DNA of 64,000 nt from assembly GCF_035961655.1 (NCBI RefSeq), contig NZ_CP108393.1:992001-1056000 (forward strand). Reading direction: 5' to 3'. Every line of letters starts with the position of its first letter. The first letter of the stretch is position 1. Position numbers and translations under genes: made by a program. Below are positions 35,396 through 43,410 of this stretch, in pieces. The notes beneath the pieces are model-generated. The model was not told where the DNA came from. It ran no database searches and was given only the letters and a program-made list of their open reading frames with translations. Origin of the DNA: Streptomyces sp. NBC_01317 (GTDB lineage: Bacteria > Actinomycetota > Actinomycetes > Streptomycetales > Streptomycetaceae).

Positions 35396-36238
35396 CCCCG
35401 CCGCGTCCGCCACGAGATCGTGCACAACAAACACGTCGTGCGGACCTTGCGGGACAAGGGCGCCGTCTTCGTGGAACGTACGGACGAGGTCCCCGAGGGA
35501 GCCGTCGTCCTGCTCTCCGCCCACGGCGTCGCCCCGACCGTCCACGCCGAAGCCGCCGCGCGCAACCTCGCGACCATCGACGCGACCTGCCCGCTGGTCA
35601 CCAAGGTCCACCGGGAAGCCGTCCGGTACGCGCGGGAGGACTACGACATCCTCCTGATCGGCCACGAAGGACACGAAGAGGTCATCGGCACCAGCGGCGA
35701 GGCCCCCGACCACATCACCGTGGTCGACGGCCCGGACGACGTCGGGAACCTCTCCGTACGCGACGAGTCCAAAGTCGTCTGGCTCTCCCAGACCACCCTC
35801 TCCGTCGACGAGACCATGGAAACCGTCGACGCCCTCAAGACACGCTTCCCGCACCTGACCTCCCCGCCCAGCGACGACATCTGCTACGCCACGCAGAACC
35901 GCCAGATCGCGGTGAAAAAACTCGCCGAGGACGCCGAACTCGTCATCGTCGTCGGATCCAAGAACTCCTCCAACTCCGTCCGCATGGTCGAGGTCGCCCT
36001 CGACGCCGGCGCGCCCGCCGCCCATCTGGTCGACTTCGCCCACGAGATCGACGAAGCCTGGCTGGAAGGCGTCACCACGGTGGGGCTGACCTCCGGCGCC
36101 TCCGCCCCCGACGTCCTGGTCGACGGCGTACTGGACTGGCTCGCCGAGCGCGGTTACGACGACGTCACCACGGTGACGACCGCCGACGAGTCCATCACCT
36201 TCGCCCTCCCCCACGAGCTGCGTCGCGATCTGCGATGA
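35324..36238 (+). pseudogene. ispH: IspH (HMBPP reductase) lacking its N-terminal ~40 residues
   Basis: From about 35400 the frame is clearly IspH/Lyt[100 protein letters not shown] and [14 protein letters not shown]. The normal beginning (GYCAGVDRA and the helix after it) is missing, replaced by unrelated DNA running into an aminotransferase-like remnant. IspH needs three Cys for its iron-sulfur cluster; the second and third are here and the first is gone. The enzyme reduces HMBPP to IPP and DMAPP in the MEP pathway, so a functional copy is expected elsewhere. The GTG at 35324 is the only plausible start; the product would lack a cluster ligand. Confidence 0.75.
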
Positions 36239-36304
36239 CACCACGGCCACGCCACCGCCGGGGCGTGGCGGCGGCCCTCTCTTCCAGGTCCCGAAAACGC
36301 GGAA

Positions 36305-36332
36305 GGCGGTATCGGATCTCTCCGATACCGCC
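36305..36332. terminator. Perfect hairpin terminator after the ispH fragment
   Basis: GGCGGTATCGGA (36305-36316) pairs perfectly with 36321-36332 around a TCTC loop: a 12-bp stem 67 nt after the ispH stop. Confidence 0.85.
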
Positions 36333-36499
36333 TGCGACCTGCCCCTCGTCCCGCACCCCTTGCCGAACTCATTGACAGCCGACCGCCCCCCTGTCACTGT
36401 CTCGTCTGACAGCGGCAGTTCCCGGAGAGAGCCCCCAGGAGACCGCCGCTCGATCCTCCCCCCACCCGCGTCTCCCCCACAGCTGAATCACCGCTGTTG

Positions 36500-36513
36500 T
36501 GGGAGCGCTCCCA
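36500..36513. promoter_or_regulatory. CebR operator (TGGGAGCGCTCCCA)
   Basis: A perfect 14-bp palindrome identical to the established CebR consensus of Streptomyces, 15 nt before the cellulase start codon. CebR is a LacI-family repressor released by cellobiose or cellotriose, so the cellulase gene should be induced by cello-oligosaccharides. The position just before the start suits a roadblock or an operator overlapping the promoter. Confidence 0.93.
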
Positions 36514-36528
36514 GAGAGGGCCGCACTC

Positions 36529-37503
36529 ATGAGAAAAATGATGCGTACGCTCGCCGTGTCGGCATTCGCGTGCCTGCTCCTGCCCTTCGGCACCGGGCAG
36601 GCCGACGCCCGCGCCCTGGCCGATCCGATCGGCATGACCAGCGGGTTCTACGTGGACCCGCACTCGAATCCGGCCGCGTGGGTCGCGGCGAACCCCGGCG
36701 ACGGACGGGCGCCCGCGATCCGGGACAACATCGCCTCGCGCCCCATGGCCCGGTGGTTCGGTGCCTGGAGCGGTGACATCGGGGCCGCGGTGGGCTCCTA
36801 CGTCGGAGCCGCCGACGCCGCCGACAAGCTTCCCGTCCTGATCGCCTACAACATCCCCGGCCGCGACGCGTGCGGCGGCCACTCCGGCGGCGGGGCGGGT
36901 TCCCCGGCGGCGTACCGGACCTGGATATCCGCCTTCGCCTCGGCCATCGGCGGGCGGCCGGCGCTGGTGGTGATCGAGCCCGACTCCCTCGGTGACTTCA
37001 GCTGCATGTCCCAGCAGCAGATCAACGAGCGCAACGGCATGCTCAGGGACGCCCTGGGGCAGTTCTCCGCGCACGCGCCGAACACGTGGACGTACCTGGA
37101 CGCCGGAAACCCCGGCTGGATCGACGCGGGCACCATGGCCCGCGCTCTCGACGGCGCCGGGGCGCGACAGGCCCACGGCTTCGCGTCGAACATCTCCAAC
37201 TACTACGGCAACGGACGGAACATCAGCTACGGCAACGCCGTCAACTCGGCGCTGTCGGCGTCCTACGGCTACACGAAGCCCTTTGTCATCGACACCAGCC
37301 GCAACGGGAACGATTCGAACGGCGAGTGGTGCAACCCCGCGGGGCGGAGGATCGGGGCCGCCGCCCAGACCGGCGGCGGAGCCGAGATGCTGCTGTGGCT
37401 GAAGACCCCCGGTGACTCCGACGGCAACTGCGGCGTCGGCGGGGGGTCCGCGGCGGGTCAGTTCCTCCCCGAAGTCGCGTACAAGTTGATCTTCGGATAC
37501 TGA
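36529..37503 (+). CDS. Secreted GH6 endoglucanase (cellulase), catalytic domain only
   Basis: 324 residues from ATG 36529 (GAGAGG upstream); an earlier in-frame GTG at 36499 lies over the operator. Signal peptide ~1-28 (MRTLAVSAFACLLLPFG ... ADA). GH6 signatures are intact: VLIAYNIPGRDACGG and the catalytic region LVVIEPDSLGDF (~147-158). Later conserved parts are TWTYLDAGNPGW, GFASNISNYY, PFVIDTSRNGNDS, WCNPAGRRIG and LLWLKTPGDSDG. No linker or cellulose-binding module is present, unlike many secreted cellulases. It cleaves beta-1,4-glucan by inversion outside the cell. Regulated by the CebR site. Confidence 0.94.
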   Translation: MRKMMRTLAVSAFACLLLPFGTGQADARALADPIGMTSGFYVDPHSNPAAWVAANPGDGRAPAIRDNIASRPMARWFGAWSGDIGAAVGSYVGAADAADKLPVLIAYNIPGRDACGGHSGGGAGSPAAYRTWISAFASAIGGRPALVVIEPDSLGDFSCMSQQQINERNGMLRDALGQFSAHAPNTWTYLDAGNPGWIDAGTMARALDGAGARQAHGFASNISNYYGNGRNISYGNAVNSALSASYGYTKPFVIDTSRNGNDSNGEWCNPAGRRIGAAAQTGGGAEMLLWLKTPGDSDGNCGVGGGSAAGQFLPEVAYKLIFGY

Positions 37504-37518
37504 GACCGCCCGGTGTGT

Positions 37519-37556
37519 CACTGTGGGCCGCGTCCTCCCGGGCGCGGCCCACAGTG
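37519..37556 (+). terminator. Hairpin terminator after the cellulase gene
   Basis: CACTGTGGGCCGCG (37519-37532) pairs perfectly with 37543-37556: a 14-bp stem and 10-nt loop, 15 nt after the stop codon. Confidence 0.85.
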
Positions 37557-37762
37557 CCGCAGTCATCGGTCCCGTCCCGGACCCGGGCGATGCGGTGGTT
37601 TCGGCGGACGCCAGCACGTGTCATCGGCATCCTGGCGTCAACTGGGCAAGCGTGCCTGGGACGTTGGGGGGTAGAAGCGCTCTACGACACTGAACAGCCC
37701 GCCGCGGACCACGCGGATCACGCGGACCACGGGCGCATCCGCTTCCGAAAGGATCGATCCAC

Positions 37763-38035
37763 ATGTCGAAGAACACGAAGAACACCCGTCAGACCGGGGA
37801 AAAGGCCGCGACGGCGGCCGGCAAGTCACTGACGAACAAGAAGACCACCAAGACCGAGAAGACGGCGGCGGCCAGCGCGGTGTCCCAGGCGCCGGAGAGC
37901 AAGGGACAGACCGGCAAGAAGGCCGCCTCCGCCGCGGGCAAGACCTTGAACAGCAAGAAGGCCACCAAGACGGAGAAGGCGGCAGCGGCGAGCACCCTGG
38001 CGCAGACCCCGGCGAAGAGCGGCAAGAAGAAGTAG
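37763..38035 (+). CDS. Small Lys/Ala-rich protein made of two 39-residue repeats
   Basis: 90 residues, ATG behind GAAAGGATC. Residues 11-49 and 50-88 are two copies of one unit (TGxKAAxAAGKxLxxKKxxKTEKxAAAS), about 70% identical, ending in KSGKKK. Very basic, no Trp, no hydrophobic core. The composition resembles histone H1-like or nucleoid-associated tails, but no DNA-binding fold is recognised. The upstream 200 nt hold the cellulase terminator and nothing else identifiable. Confidence 0.7.
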   Translation: MSKNTKNTRQTGEKAATAAGKSLTNKKTTKTEKTAAASAVSQAPESKGQTGKKAASAAGKTLNSKKATKTEKAAAASTLAQTPAKSGKKK

Positions 38036-38050
38036 CCCGGGCCCCAGGAG

Positions 38051-38272
38051 GGCGACGAAGGTCGCTCGGTTTCCGACCCCGCCGCGCTCGCCGGCCGCGC
38101 ATCGGGTACGGAGGACCCGCTCGCCCGCCTGCTGGGGACCAGCAGAGCCGCCACCCCGCGTCTGGTCGATGACGGCCGCACCACCGGTGAACTCGCCCGG
38201 GGTGCAGGTCTCTCCCAGCAGCCTTCCGTCGGCCAACCCACCGCGGTGCCGCCCGAAGAGATCGCCCTGTGA
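38051..38272 (+). pseudogene. Remnant of an ArsR-type helix-turn-helix regulator
   Basis: A 73-codon open frame with no start codon in a suitable place. It reads EDPLARLLGTSRAATPRLVD, then DGRTTGELARGAGLS, which matches the beginning of the winged-helix domain of ArsR-family (DUF5937-like) regulators (LAALLGRSRA...TTELARRTGLS). After that it degenerates into QQPSVGQPTAVPPEEIAL and a stop, losing the recognition helix and wing. The effector part upstream is missing too. It fills most of the 313-nt gap between the Lys/Ala protein and the sigma factor. Confidence 0.5.
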
Positions 38273-38348
38273 CCCGGATCACGTCCGCCCCGTGCAGCAG
38301 ATGAGGGGGCTCCCACGTCGAGGAGGGGTGACAGGAAGGGAGGAGCGG

Positions 38349-38921
38349 ATGGATCTGGCAACGGAGTGGAGACTCCAGGCCGGCCCGGGTGAAGCCACCG
38401 GGGCGGCGCGGAGCGACTTCCACGATTTTGTCGCCGCCCGGTCGGCCGCGCTGTTCCGGGGCGCTTTTGTCCTGACGGGGAACAGGGAGGCGGCGGAGGA
38501 CCTGGTGCAGGAAACACTGGAGCGTGCGTGCCGCAAGTGGCGCACGATCGCCGCGAAGGACGCCCCGGACGCCTATGTGCGGCGGATCATGGTGAACCTC
38601 GCGAACGACAGATGGCGACGATTCCGCCGTACGGTTCCGTACGGCGACCTCGGTGACCCGGCGGCTCCCGGGGACGAGTACGGGCGGGTGGACAGCAGAG
38701 ACCAACTCGTGCGCGCCCTCCAGCTGTTGCCGATGCGGACGCGGACGGTCGTGGTGCTGCGGTACTTCCACGATCTGTCCGACGCGCAGATCGCGGCCGA
38801 CCTGGGCATCCGGCCCGGCACCGTACGTTCCCAACTCGCCCGGGGGATCGAACACCTCAGGAGCCGGTTCCCCGCATTCTCCGGCCCCTCACCGGAGCAG
38901 CCCCCGGAAGGAACCCGATGA
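38349..38921 (+). CDS. ECF sigma factor, SigE-family
   Basis: 190 residues from ATG 38349, directly behind GGGAGGAGCGG; an earlier in-frame start reads through the ArsR-like remnant. Region 2 is FHDFVAARSAALFRGAFVLTG with AAEDLVQETLERACRKW (-10 recognition). Region 4 is LPMRTRTVVVLRYFHDLSDAQ with IAADLGIRPGTVRSQLARG. It matches the SigE/SigM-like ECF group common in Streptomyces. The stop overlaps the next gene by 4 nt (ATGA), so that membrane protein is its partner. Confidence 0.92.
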   Translation: MDLATEWRLQAGPGEATGAARSDFHDFVAARSAALFRGAFVLTGNREAAEDLVQETLERACRKWRTIAAKDAPDAYVRRIMVNLANDRWRRFRRTVPYGDLGDPAAPGDEYGRVDSRDQLVRALQLLPMRTRTVVVLRYFHDLSDAQIAADLGIRPGTVRSQLARGIEHLRSRFPAFSGPSPEQPPEGTR

Positions 38922-39706
38922 CTCCGAACAGTTCGCGGCCTCCGGGCCGGACCGGTCACACCCCCTTCGAAGAGAAACTGGTGCACGCGATCAACGACTT
39001 CGCAAACTCGGCGGACGCCCCCGGCTTTGACGCGGCCGGCATGGTGCGCGCGACACGTCGCAGGCGGAACACGGCCCTCACCGGCCTCGCCGCCGCGCTG
39101 ATCGTGGCGGGCGGCGGAACGGCCCTGGCCACCGCCGGTTCACACGGTTCTGACACCTCGAAGCCGGCGGTGGCCACCGACGCGACGACGACGGCCGGCG
39201 GGACAACGCTGCTGTACGGCGCCCCCGGCGACGTCCGGCGCTTCGAACTGGGCGGCATGAACCTCGGCCTGGTCAAGGACGTGCTCGCGAAGACCCAGGT
39301 CGAACTCGGCGAGGTCACCAGGAAGCCGTGTGACGGAAAGCCGGGCTCCGTCATCGCCATCTCTCCACACAGCCCGGCCGTGGTGGCCACGGGCGACACC
39401 CTGGACGTCACACTCTGCGCCACCGGTCCGGACTCCTCTACGCCTGCACCCGCACCCACCACCGCGAACCGCCTCGAAGTCATCTTCATCCCCCCGGCGG
39501 GCAGCACGTACACGATCGACTTCGCGGGCACCGACCTGGACATCGCCAAGATGCGCCTCGTGAAGTCCCGGCTCACGCTCGGCACGGTCAGCGAGACGGA
39601 CTGCGGCAAGAACGGCGAGCCGGGCACGGTCTTCTCGGTCGACCCGCACACTCCGAAGACGGTGTCCATGGATGACCGTGTCAATCTGACACTGTGCGCC
39701 GACTGA
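38918..39706 (+). CDS. Membrane-anchored PASTA-like protein paired with the ECF sigma factor
   Basis: 262 residues. An N-terminal cytosolic segment of ~52 residues (FEEKLVHAINDFANSADAP) could contact the sigma factor; one transmembrane helix lies at ~53-75 (TALTGLAAALIVAGGGTAL). Two extracellular PASTA-like repeats follow (~110-165 and ~185-262): GLVKDVLAKTQVELGEV and MRLVKSRLTLGTVSETD, each with a Cys pair and ending in NLTLC or DVTLC. PASTA modules bind cell-wall fragments in other proteins. The layout suggests a transmembrane sensor for envelope state, but the usual anti-sigma HXXXCXXC motif is absent. Confidence 0.7.
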   Translation: MTPNSSRPPGRTGHTPFEEKLVHAINDFANSADAPGFDAAGMVRATRRRRNTALTGLAAALIVAGGGTALATAGSHGSDTSKPAVATDATTTAGGTTLLYGAPGDVRRFELGGMNLGLVKDVLAKTQVELGEVTRKPCDGKPGSVIAISPHSPAVVATGDTLDVTLCATGPDSSTPAPAPTTANRLEVIFIPPAGSTYTIDFAGTDLDIAKMRLVKSRLTLGTVSETDCGKNGEPGTVFSVDPHTPKTVSMDDRVNLTLCAD

Positions 39707-41018
39707 TCCCCTGATCCCCGGGAAGGGAGGCACCGGCTGCGGCCCGGGGGGCGGTCCCCAGCCAGTTGAGGGCCGCCGACGCCATCGCGGTGATGCCGGT
39801 GGGCAGGGCGGTCCTGGCGTCCGGGGCGAACTCCGGCGAGTGGTTCGGGGGCTGGGCCGCGAGCCTCTCCTCGGGCGACCCCGGTGTGCCGGCCCAGGTC
39901 TTCGGGCCGACCACGCCCAGCATCCAGTACGAGAGCGGGATGCCCGCCATCCCGTGCAGCGGGAGTCCCGCGTCCCCGTAGAGCGGGAAGTCCTCGGTCG
40001 CCATGGCCGGAGGCCACAAGCCCACGCGCCGGGGACCGTACAGCTCCTCGTGGGCCCGGCGTACCGCTCCGGTGGCCGCCGGATCGGGGTGGGTGACCGG
40101 GGACCGCGAGACAACGGTGATCTCCGGGTCCCGGGGGCAGCCGGACGCGGCGCACTCCGCCCGTACGACGCGCTCCACGGCCGCCGTCATCCGGTCGAGC
40201 GCCCGCTCGGAGAGGGCGCGCACGGTGATGCCGAGCGTCGCGCGGTCCGGAACGAGGTTGCTGCCCGTACCGGAGTGGAAGGAGCCGACGTTCAGGGTGA
40301 CCTGTTCGGTCGGCGCCGATTCGCGGGACACCGTGCCCTGGAGCCGGAGAACGGCCGCCGCCGCGGTGAGCAGGGGGTCCACGGCGAGATGCGGGGTGCC
40401 CGCGTGCCCGCCGCGACCGTGGACGACCGCCTCGAAGGTAACGCTCCCGGCCAGCATCGGGCCGTACCCGTGGGCGACCATGCCGCCGAGCAGCGGCGCC
40501 GTGTGCTGCGCGAGTACGGCGTCGGGGCGCCCGAACCGCTCGTACAGCCCGTCCCGCAGCACCGCCCGCGCGCCCGCGAGGGTCTCCTCGGCGGGCTGGC
40601 CGACGACCACGACCGTGCCGCGCCAGCTCTCCCGGGCACGAGCGAGCAGGGACGCGGCGCCCGCGGCCGCGGCGATGTGCAGATCGTGGCCGCAGGCGTG
40701 CATCACGGGGCCCTGGCTCGTGTACGGCAGCCCGGTGCGCTCCTCGACCGGGAGCGCGTCGAGTTCGGCGCGGATCAGGACGCGCGGTCCCTCGCCGTTG
40801 CGCAGGACCCCGACGACGCCGTGGCCGCCGACGCCTTCCGTCACCTCGTACCCGGCGTCCCTGAGCCAGTGCGCGAGGGCGGCGGCCGTCCGCCGTTCCT
40901 CACCGGAGAGTTCGGGGTGGCGGTGCAGGTCCAGATAGAGGGCGAGCGCCGGACGGACCAGCTCCGCCAGCCCGTTCAGTACGGGGACGTTCTCTCCGGG
41001 GTACGCGACACGGCTCAC
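39681..41018 (-). CDS. M20 family amidohydrolase / peptidase
   Basis: 445 residues from a GTG at 41018; an in-frame GTG at 41063 is also possible and neither has a good ribosome site. Metal and catalytic motifs are all present: YLDLHRHPELSGEE, RAELDALPVEE, VMHACGHDLHIAAA, GQPAEETLAGARAV and MATEDFPLYGDAG. These match the aminoacylase/IAA-amino-acid hydrolase (AmhX/HipO) subgroup, which cleaves N-acyl amino acids with two divalent metals. Its 3' end overlaps the convergent PASTA gene by 26 nt. It is divergent from the RiPP precursor gene; a role in that cluster is possible but unsupported. Confidence 0.88.
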   Translation of the reverse strand: MSRVAYPGENVPVLNGLAELVRPALALYLDLHRHPELSGEERRTAAALAHWLRDAGYEVTEGVGGHGVVGVLRNGEGPRVLIRAELDALPVEERTGLPYTSQGPVMHACGHDLHIAAAAGAASLLARARESWRGTVVVVGQPAEETLAGARAVLRDGLYERFGRPDAVLAQHTAPLLGGMVAHGYGPMLAGSVTFEAVVHGRGGHAGTPHLAVDPLLTAAAAVLRLQGTVSRESAPTEQVTLNVGSFHSGTGSNLVPDRATLGITVRALSERALDRMTAAVERVVRAECAASGCPRDPEITVVSRSPVTHPDPAATGAVRRAHEELYGPRRVGLWPPAMATEDFPLYGDAGLPLHGMAGIPLSYWMLGVVGPKTWAGTPGSPEERLAAQPPNHSPEFAPDARTALPTGITAMASAALNWLGTAPRAAAGASLPGDQGISRRTVSD

Positions 41019-41183
41019 CGGACCATGGTGCGGCACGCGGCCGGTCTCCGGCGTACAGACCACTGACGCGCGCGGTCAGTGGAAGACGTGCCGTTCGGCA
41101 AGTGGCGTCCGCTGGAATACGGGTGGCACAAGAAAGGACCTCCGGGAATCCCCCGGCGGCTGGGCGTCCCCAAAGGAGTCACC

Positions 41184-41360
41184 ATGGCTGACAAGAGCAT
41201 CCTCGCCTCCCTCGCCGACGAGATCATGGAGCTGGAGTCGGAGACCTTCGAGATCTCGGACTACTCGGACGCCAGCGAGGTCGTGCTCGCGGGCTCCACG
41301 AGCTGCAGCTCGACGTCGACCTGCTCCTCCACCACCAGCACCACCTCCTGCAGCGCCTGA
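41184..41360 (+). CDS. RiPP precursor peptide (TOMM / thiazolylpeptide-like)
   Basis: 58 residues; AAAGGAG lies 5 nt before the ATG. The leader (residues 1-37) is acidic and helical: MADKSILASLADEIMELESE, then TFEISDYSDASEVVLAG. The core (38-58, 21 residues) starts STSCSSTSTCSS and ends TTSCSA: 10 Ser, 7 Thr, 3 Cys (core positions 4, 10 and 19) and a terminal Ala. Every core residue but the last is a possible substrate for azoline formation or dehydration. VVLAG before the core is a typical cleavage region. The maturation genes are on the opposite strand, converging on this gene across a terminator. The leader resembles thiazolylpeptide-type precursors, though the match is from memory. Confidence 0.92.
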   Translation: MADKSILASLADEIMELESETFEISDYSDASEVVLAGSTSCSSTSTCSSTTSTTSCSA

Positions 41361-41374
41361 TTTCACGCGCGCCG

Positions 41375-41428
41375 CACGGAAACGGGCGGTACCGGTGACC
41401 TTCCTCGCCGGTACCGCCCGTTTTCGTG
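41375..41428. terminator. Strong bidirectional hairpin between precursor and operon
   Basis: 41375-41395 pairs with 41408-41428 over 21 bp with one G-U pair (arms contain ACGGGCGGTACCGG), with a 12-nt loop. The right arm has TTTT. It ends the precursor transcript 14 nt after its stop and the minus-strand operon 53 nt after its last stop. Confidence 0.92.
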
Positions 41429-41481
41429 TGCCGGTTCGCACGGCCTCACGGGTCGCGCTACGGGAACGCGTGCCCCACCCG

Positions 41482-43410
41482 CTACGGGAAAGGGTGCGGC
41501 ACCATACGGATCTCACGCTCCGTCAGTTCCGCCGACCGCAGCCCCGCCCGGTGTGCGGCGGTGCGCAGCCGGGGCATCAGGGGCGCGCGCTGGCGCGACC
41601 AGCCGAAGTCGATCGGCAGTAGCCCGGGGACCAGCGTGGCCACGGCGCGCAGTCCGATCCGCCGCTGCTCCGGGGTGGTCTGGTCGATGACGACGACATC
41701 GTGTCCCGCCCGTACCAACTCGTCGCGGCAGTACGTCACATCGTCGCGCAGATCGCCGGTGCGCGGCCGGTTCCGCTCCTCCCACGTCCCGTAGATCTCG
41801 CTCATCGGTGCGACGGACGTGGGTTCCAGGTAGCTGCGCACATGCTCCGCCATCCGGGGCAGTCCGTAGAGCTGCGCGTGGTCCTTGAGATGGAGGACCT
41901 TCCCGAAGTCCTCTGCCATCGCTTCGAGTTCGGGACGGCGCTCCTCCACCTGACGGGGCAGGTGCGGGATGTACGTGAGGACCTCGGACAGGGCGCCCTC
42001 CAGGGCCGCCGCCGGGTCGAGGCTCGCGCCGGCGCCGAAGGAGAAGGTGCCGGGGCCGCCGTCGCGCCGTACGGCGAGGCCGGTGACGACCGGTACGGCG
42101 AGGTCGATCCGGTTGTCGAAGGCGTGCACGTCGTACCCCTGGAGGGCGGCCCGGTCGATCATGGCGCGGACCGCGGGGTCCGCGACGGAGTCCAGATCGA
42201 TCTCGGCGAGCGGGGTGTCGCCGTACCAGGCGACCAGGAAGGCGTCCCGCTCGATGAGTTCGAGGAGACCGCCGAGGACGGCTTCCTCCAGACAGCCGCC
42301 GATGGCGCAGCCGTTGGAGCACTCGAAGACGAAGTTGTCGGAGGCGAGGCCCGCGCTGTAGTGGACCAGCCGCGCGGGTACGAGCACGGGGCGGTCGTCC
42401 CGCAGCGAGTGGCCCCATACCCAGGGGATGGGCCGGTCGGGGTCGAAGGGGCTGACCATCGGGTCGTCCCGGTAGGTCTCGGGGGCGTAGAAACCGCACG
42501 CGGCGGGGTCGAGGGCGTCGCTCCCGAGGGCGCTGTAGGCGGCGGTGAGCAGGGTGGTGCCGGTGCGCCGGTGGGTGCCCGCGTACCGCTCCAGCCCCTC
42601 CAGGTAGGCGAGGTCACGGCTGGCGTCGAAGCCGTTGGCCTGGCCGCTCCAGGTGACGTCGGTCAGACCCGCGTAGCCGCGCATGAAGACACTGCCCGCC
42701 ACCGGCGCGGTGGTGGGTGAGGTGACATTGATCCAGGTCCCCGAACCGAGCGCCCCGGAGACGGGGTTGGCGAGCGCCGTGACCGGCATCGGGTACGAGG
42801 CCGCGGAGCGCAGCCGGTAGACGTCGGGGGCGGGCTTGGGCCGGCTGACGAGGAACGGCTCGTCCCCGGCCGGGGCGTCGGCGGAGCGCGGTCCGCAGTG
42901 CGGGCAGAGCGGGTCGGCGAGCAGCGGGAAGGTCCGCACCTCCAGGGTGGCGAGGTCGAGTTGGGAGACCTGCGGCAGCGACCGGTCCGCCGGTTCCCCC
43001 TCCGGTGGGAGGACGGAGCCGGCGAGGACGGCGGCGCGGTAGAGGGCGTGCACCGCGTCGAGGGCGAACGGGGTGAGGGAGGGCCAGTCGCCGCCGGCGC
43101 GGGTGCCCGTGCCGGTCTCCAGCGCGTCGCGCTGGGTGCGGGTGCGCAGCCGCTGCCAGCGCATGGCGAGGCACTGGCCGCAGGCGCGGGCGTCGGCGTC
43201 GCCGCCCCAGGGACCCACCAGCACGGTCCGCGCGGTGAGATGGACGGTGGCCGCGGGGCGCTCGCGCGCGAAGGGGTCGTCTCCCCGGTGCCCGAGGACA
43301 TCGGCGGCGCCGAGGGTGACCACCGCGGGCGCGGCGGCCGGGGCCAGCGCCGCCGCGAGCCCGCGGTGGAGGTCCTCGCGCGCCCGCTCCAGGGGGATGC
43401 GGTCCGTCAT
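41482..43410 (-). CDS. YcaO-type azoline cyclodehydratase, copy 1
   Basis: 642 residues, ATG overlapping the exporter permease stop by 4 nt. The N-terminal ~230 residues carry two CxxC pairs (ARACGQCLAMRW and DPLCPHCGPR), probably one structural zinc. The YcaO core has YLEGLERYAGTHRR, CAIGGCLEEAVLGGLLELIE with RDAFLVAWYG, and FGAGASLDPAAALEGALSE: the acidic residues that hold ATP and Mg. The chain ends in VPHPFP, like the Pro-rich tail needed by azoline-forming YcaOs. It uses ATP to turn Cys, Ser or Thr of the core into thiazoline or (methyl)oxazoline, with the leader held by the E1-like protein. It is last in the operon. About 45% like copy 2 by eye. Confidence 0.93.
   Translation of the reverse strand: MTDRIPLERAREDLHRGLAAALAPAAAPAVVTLGAADVLGHRGDDPFARERPAATVHLTARTVLVGPWGGDADARACGQCLAMRWQRLRTRTQRDALETGTGTRAGGDWPSLTPFALDAVHALYRAAVLAGSVLPPEGEPADRSLPQVSQLDLATLEVRTFPLLADPLCPHCGPRSADAPAGDEPFLVSRPKPAPDVYRLRSAASYPMPVTALANPVSGALGSGTWINVTSPTTAPVAGSVFMRGYAGLTDVTWSGQANGFDASRDLAYLEGLERYAGTHRRTGTTLLTAAYSALGSDALDPAACGFYAPETYRDDPMVSPFDPDRPIPWVWGHSLRDDRPVLVPARLVHYSAGLASDNFVFECSNGCAIGGCLEEAVLGGLLELIERDAFLVAWYGDTPLAEIDLDSVADPAVRAMIDRAALQGYDVHAFDNRIDLAVPVVTGLAVRRDGGPGTFSFGAGASLDPAAALEGALSEVLTYIPHLPRQVEERRPELEAMAEDFGKVLHLKDHAQLYGLPRMAEHVRSYLEPTSVAPMSEIYGTWEERNRPRTGDLRDDVTYCRDELVRAGHDVVVIDQTTPEQRRIGLRAVATLVPGLLPIDFGWSRQRAPLMPRLRTAAHRAGLRSAELTEREIRMVPHPFP

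Noticed and set aside
39681..41063. M20 amidohydrolase as the RiPP leader peptidase
   Set aside because: Its subgroup acts on small N-acyl amino acids, it is transcribed away from the precursor, and a membrane protease already lies in the operon.
41079..41183. Longer leader for the RiPP precursor from a GTG at 41079
   Set aside because: The AAAGGAG just before the ATG at 41184 and the typical leader from that point make the short form much better; the extension is Pro/Gly/Trp-rich and unlike a leader.
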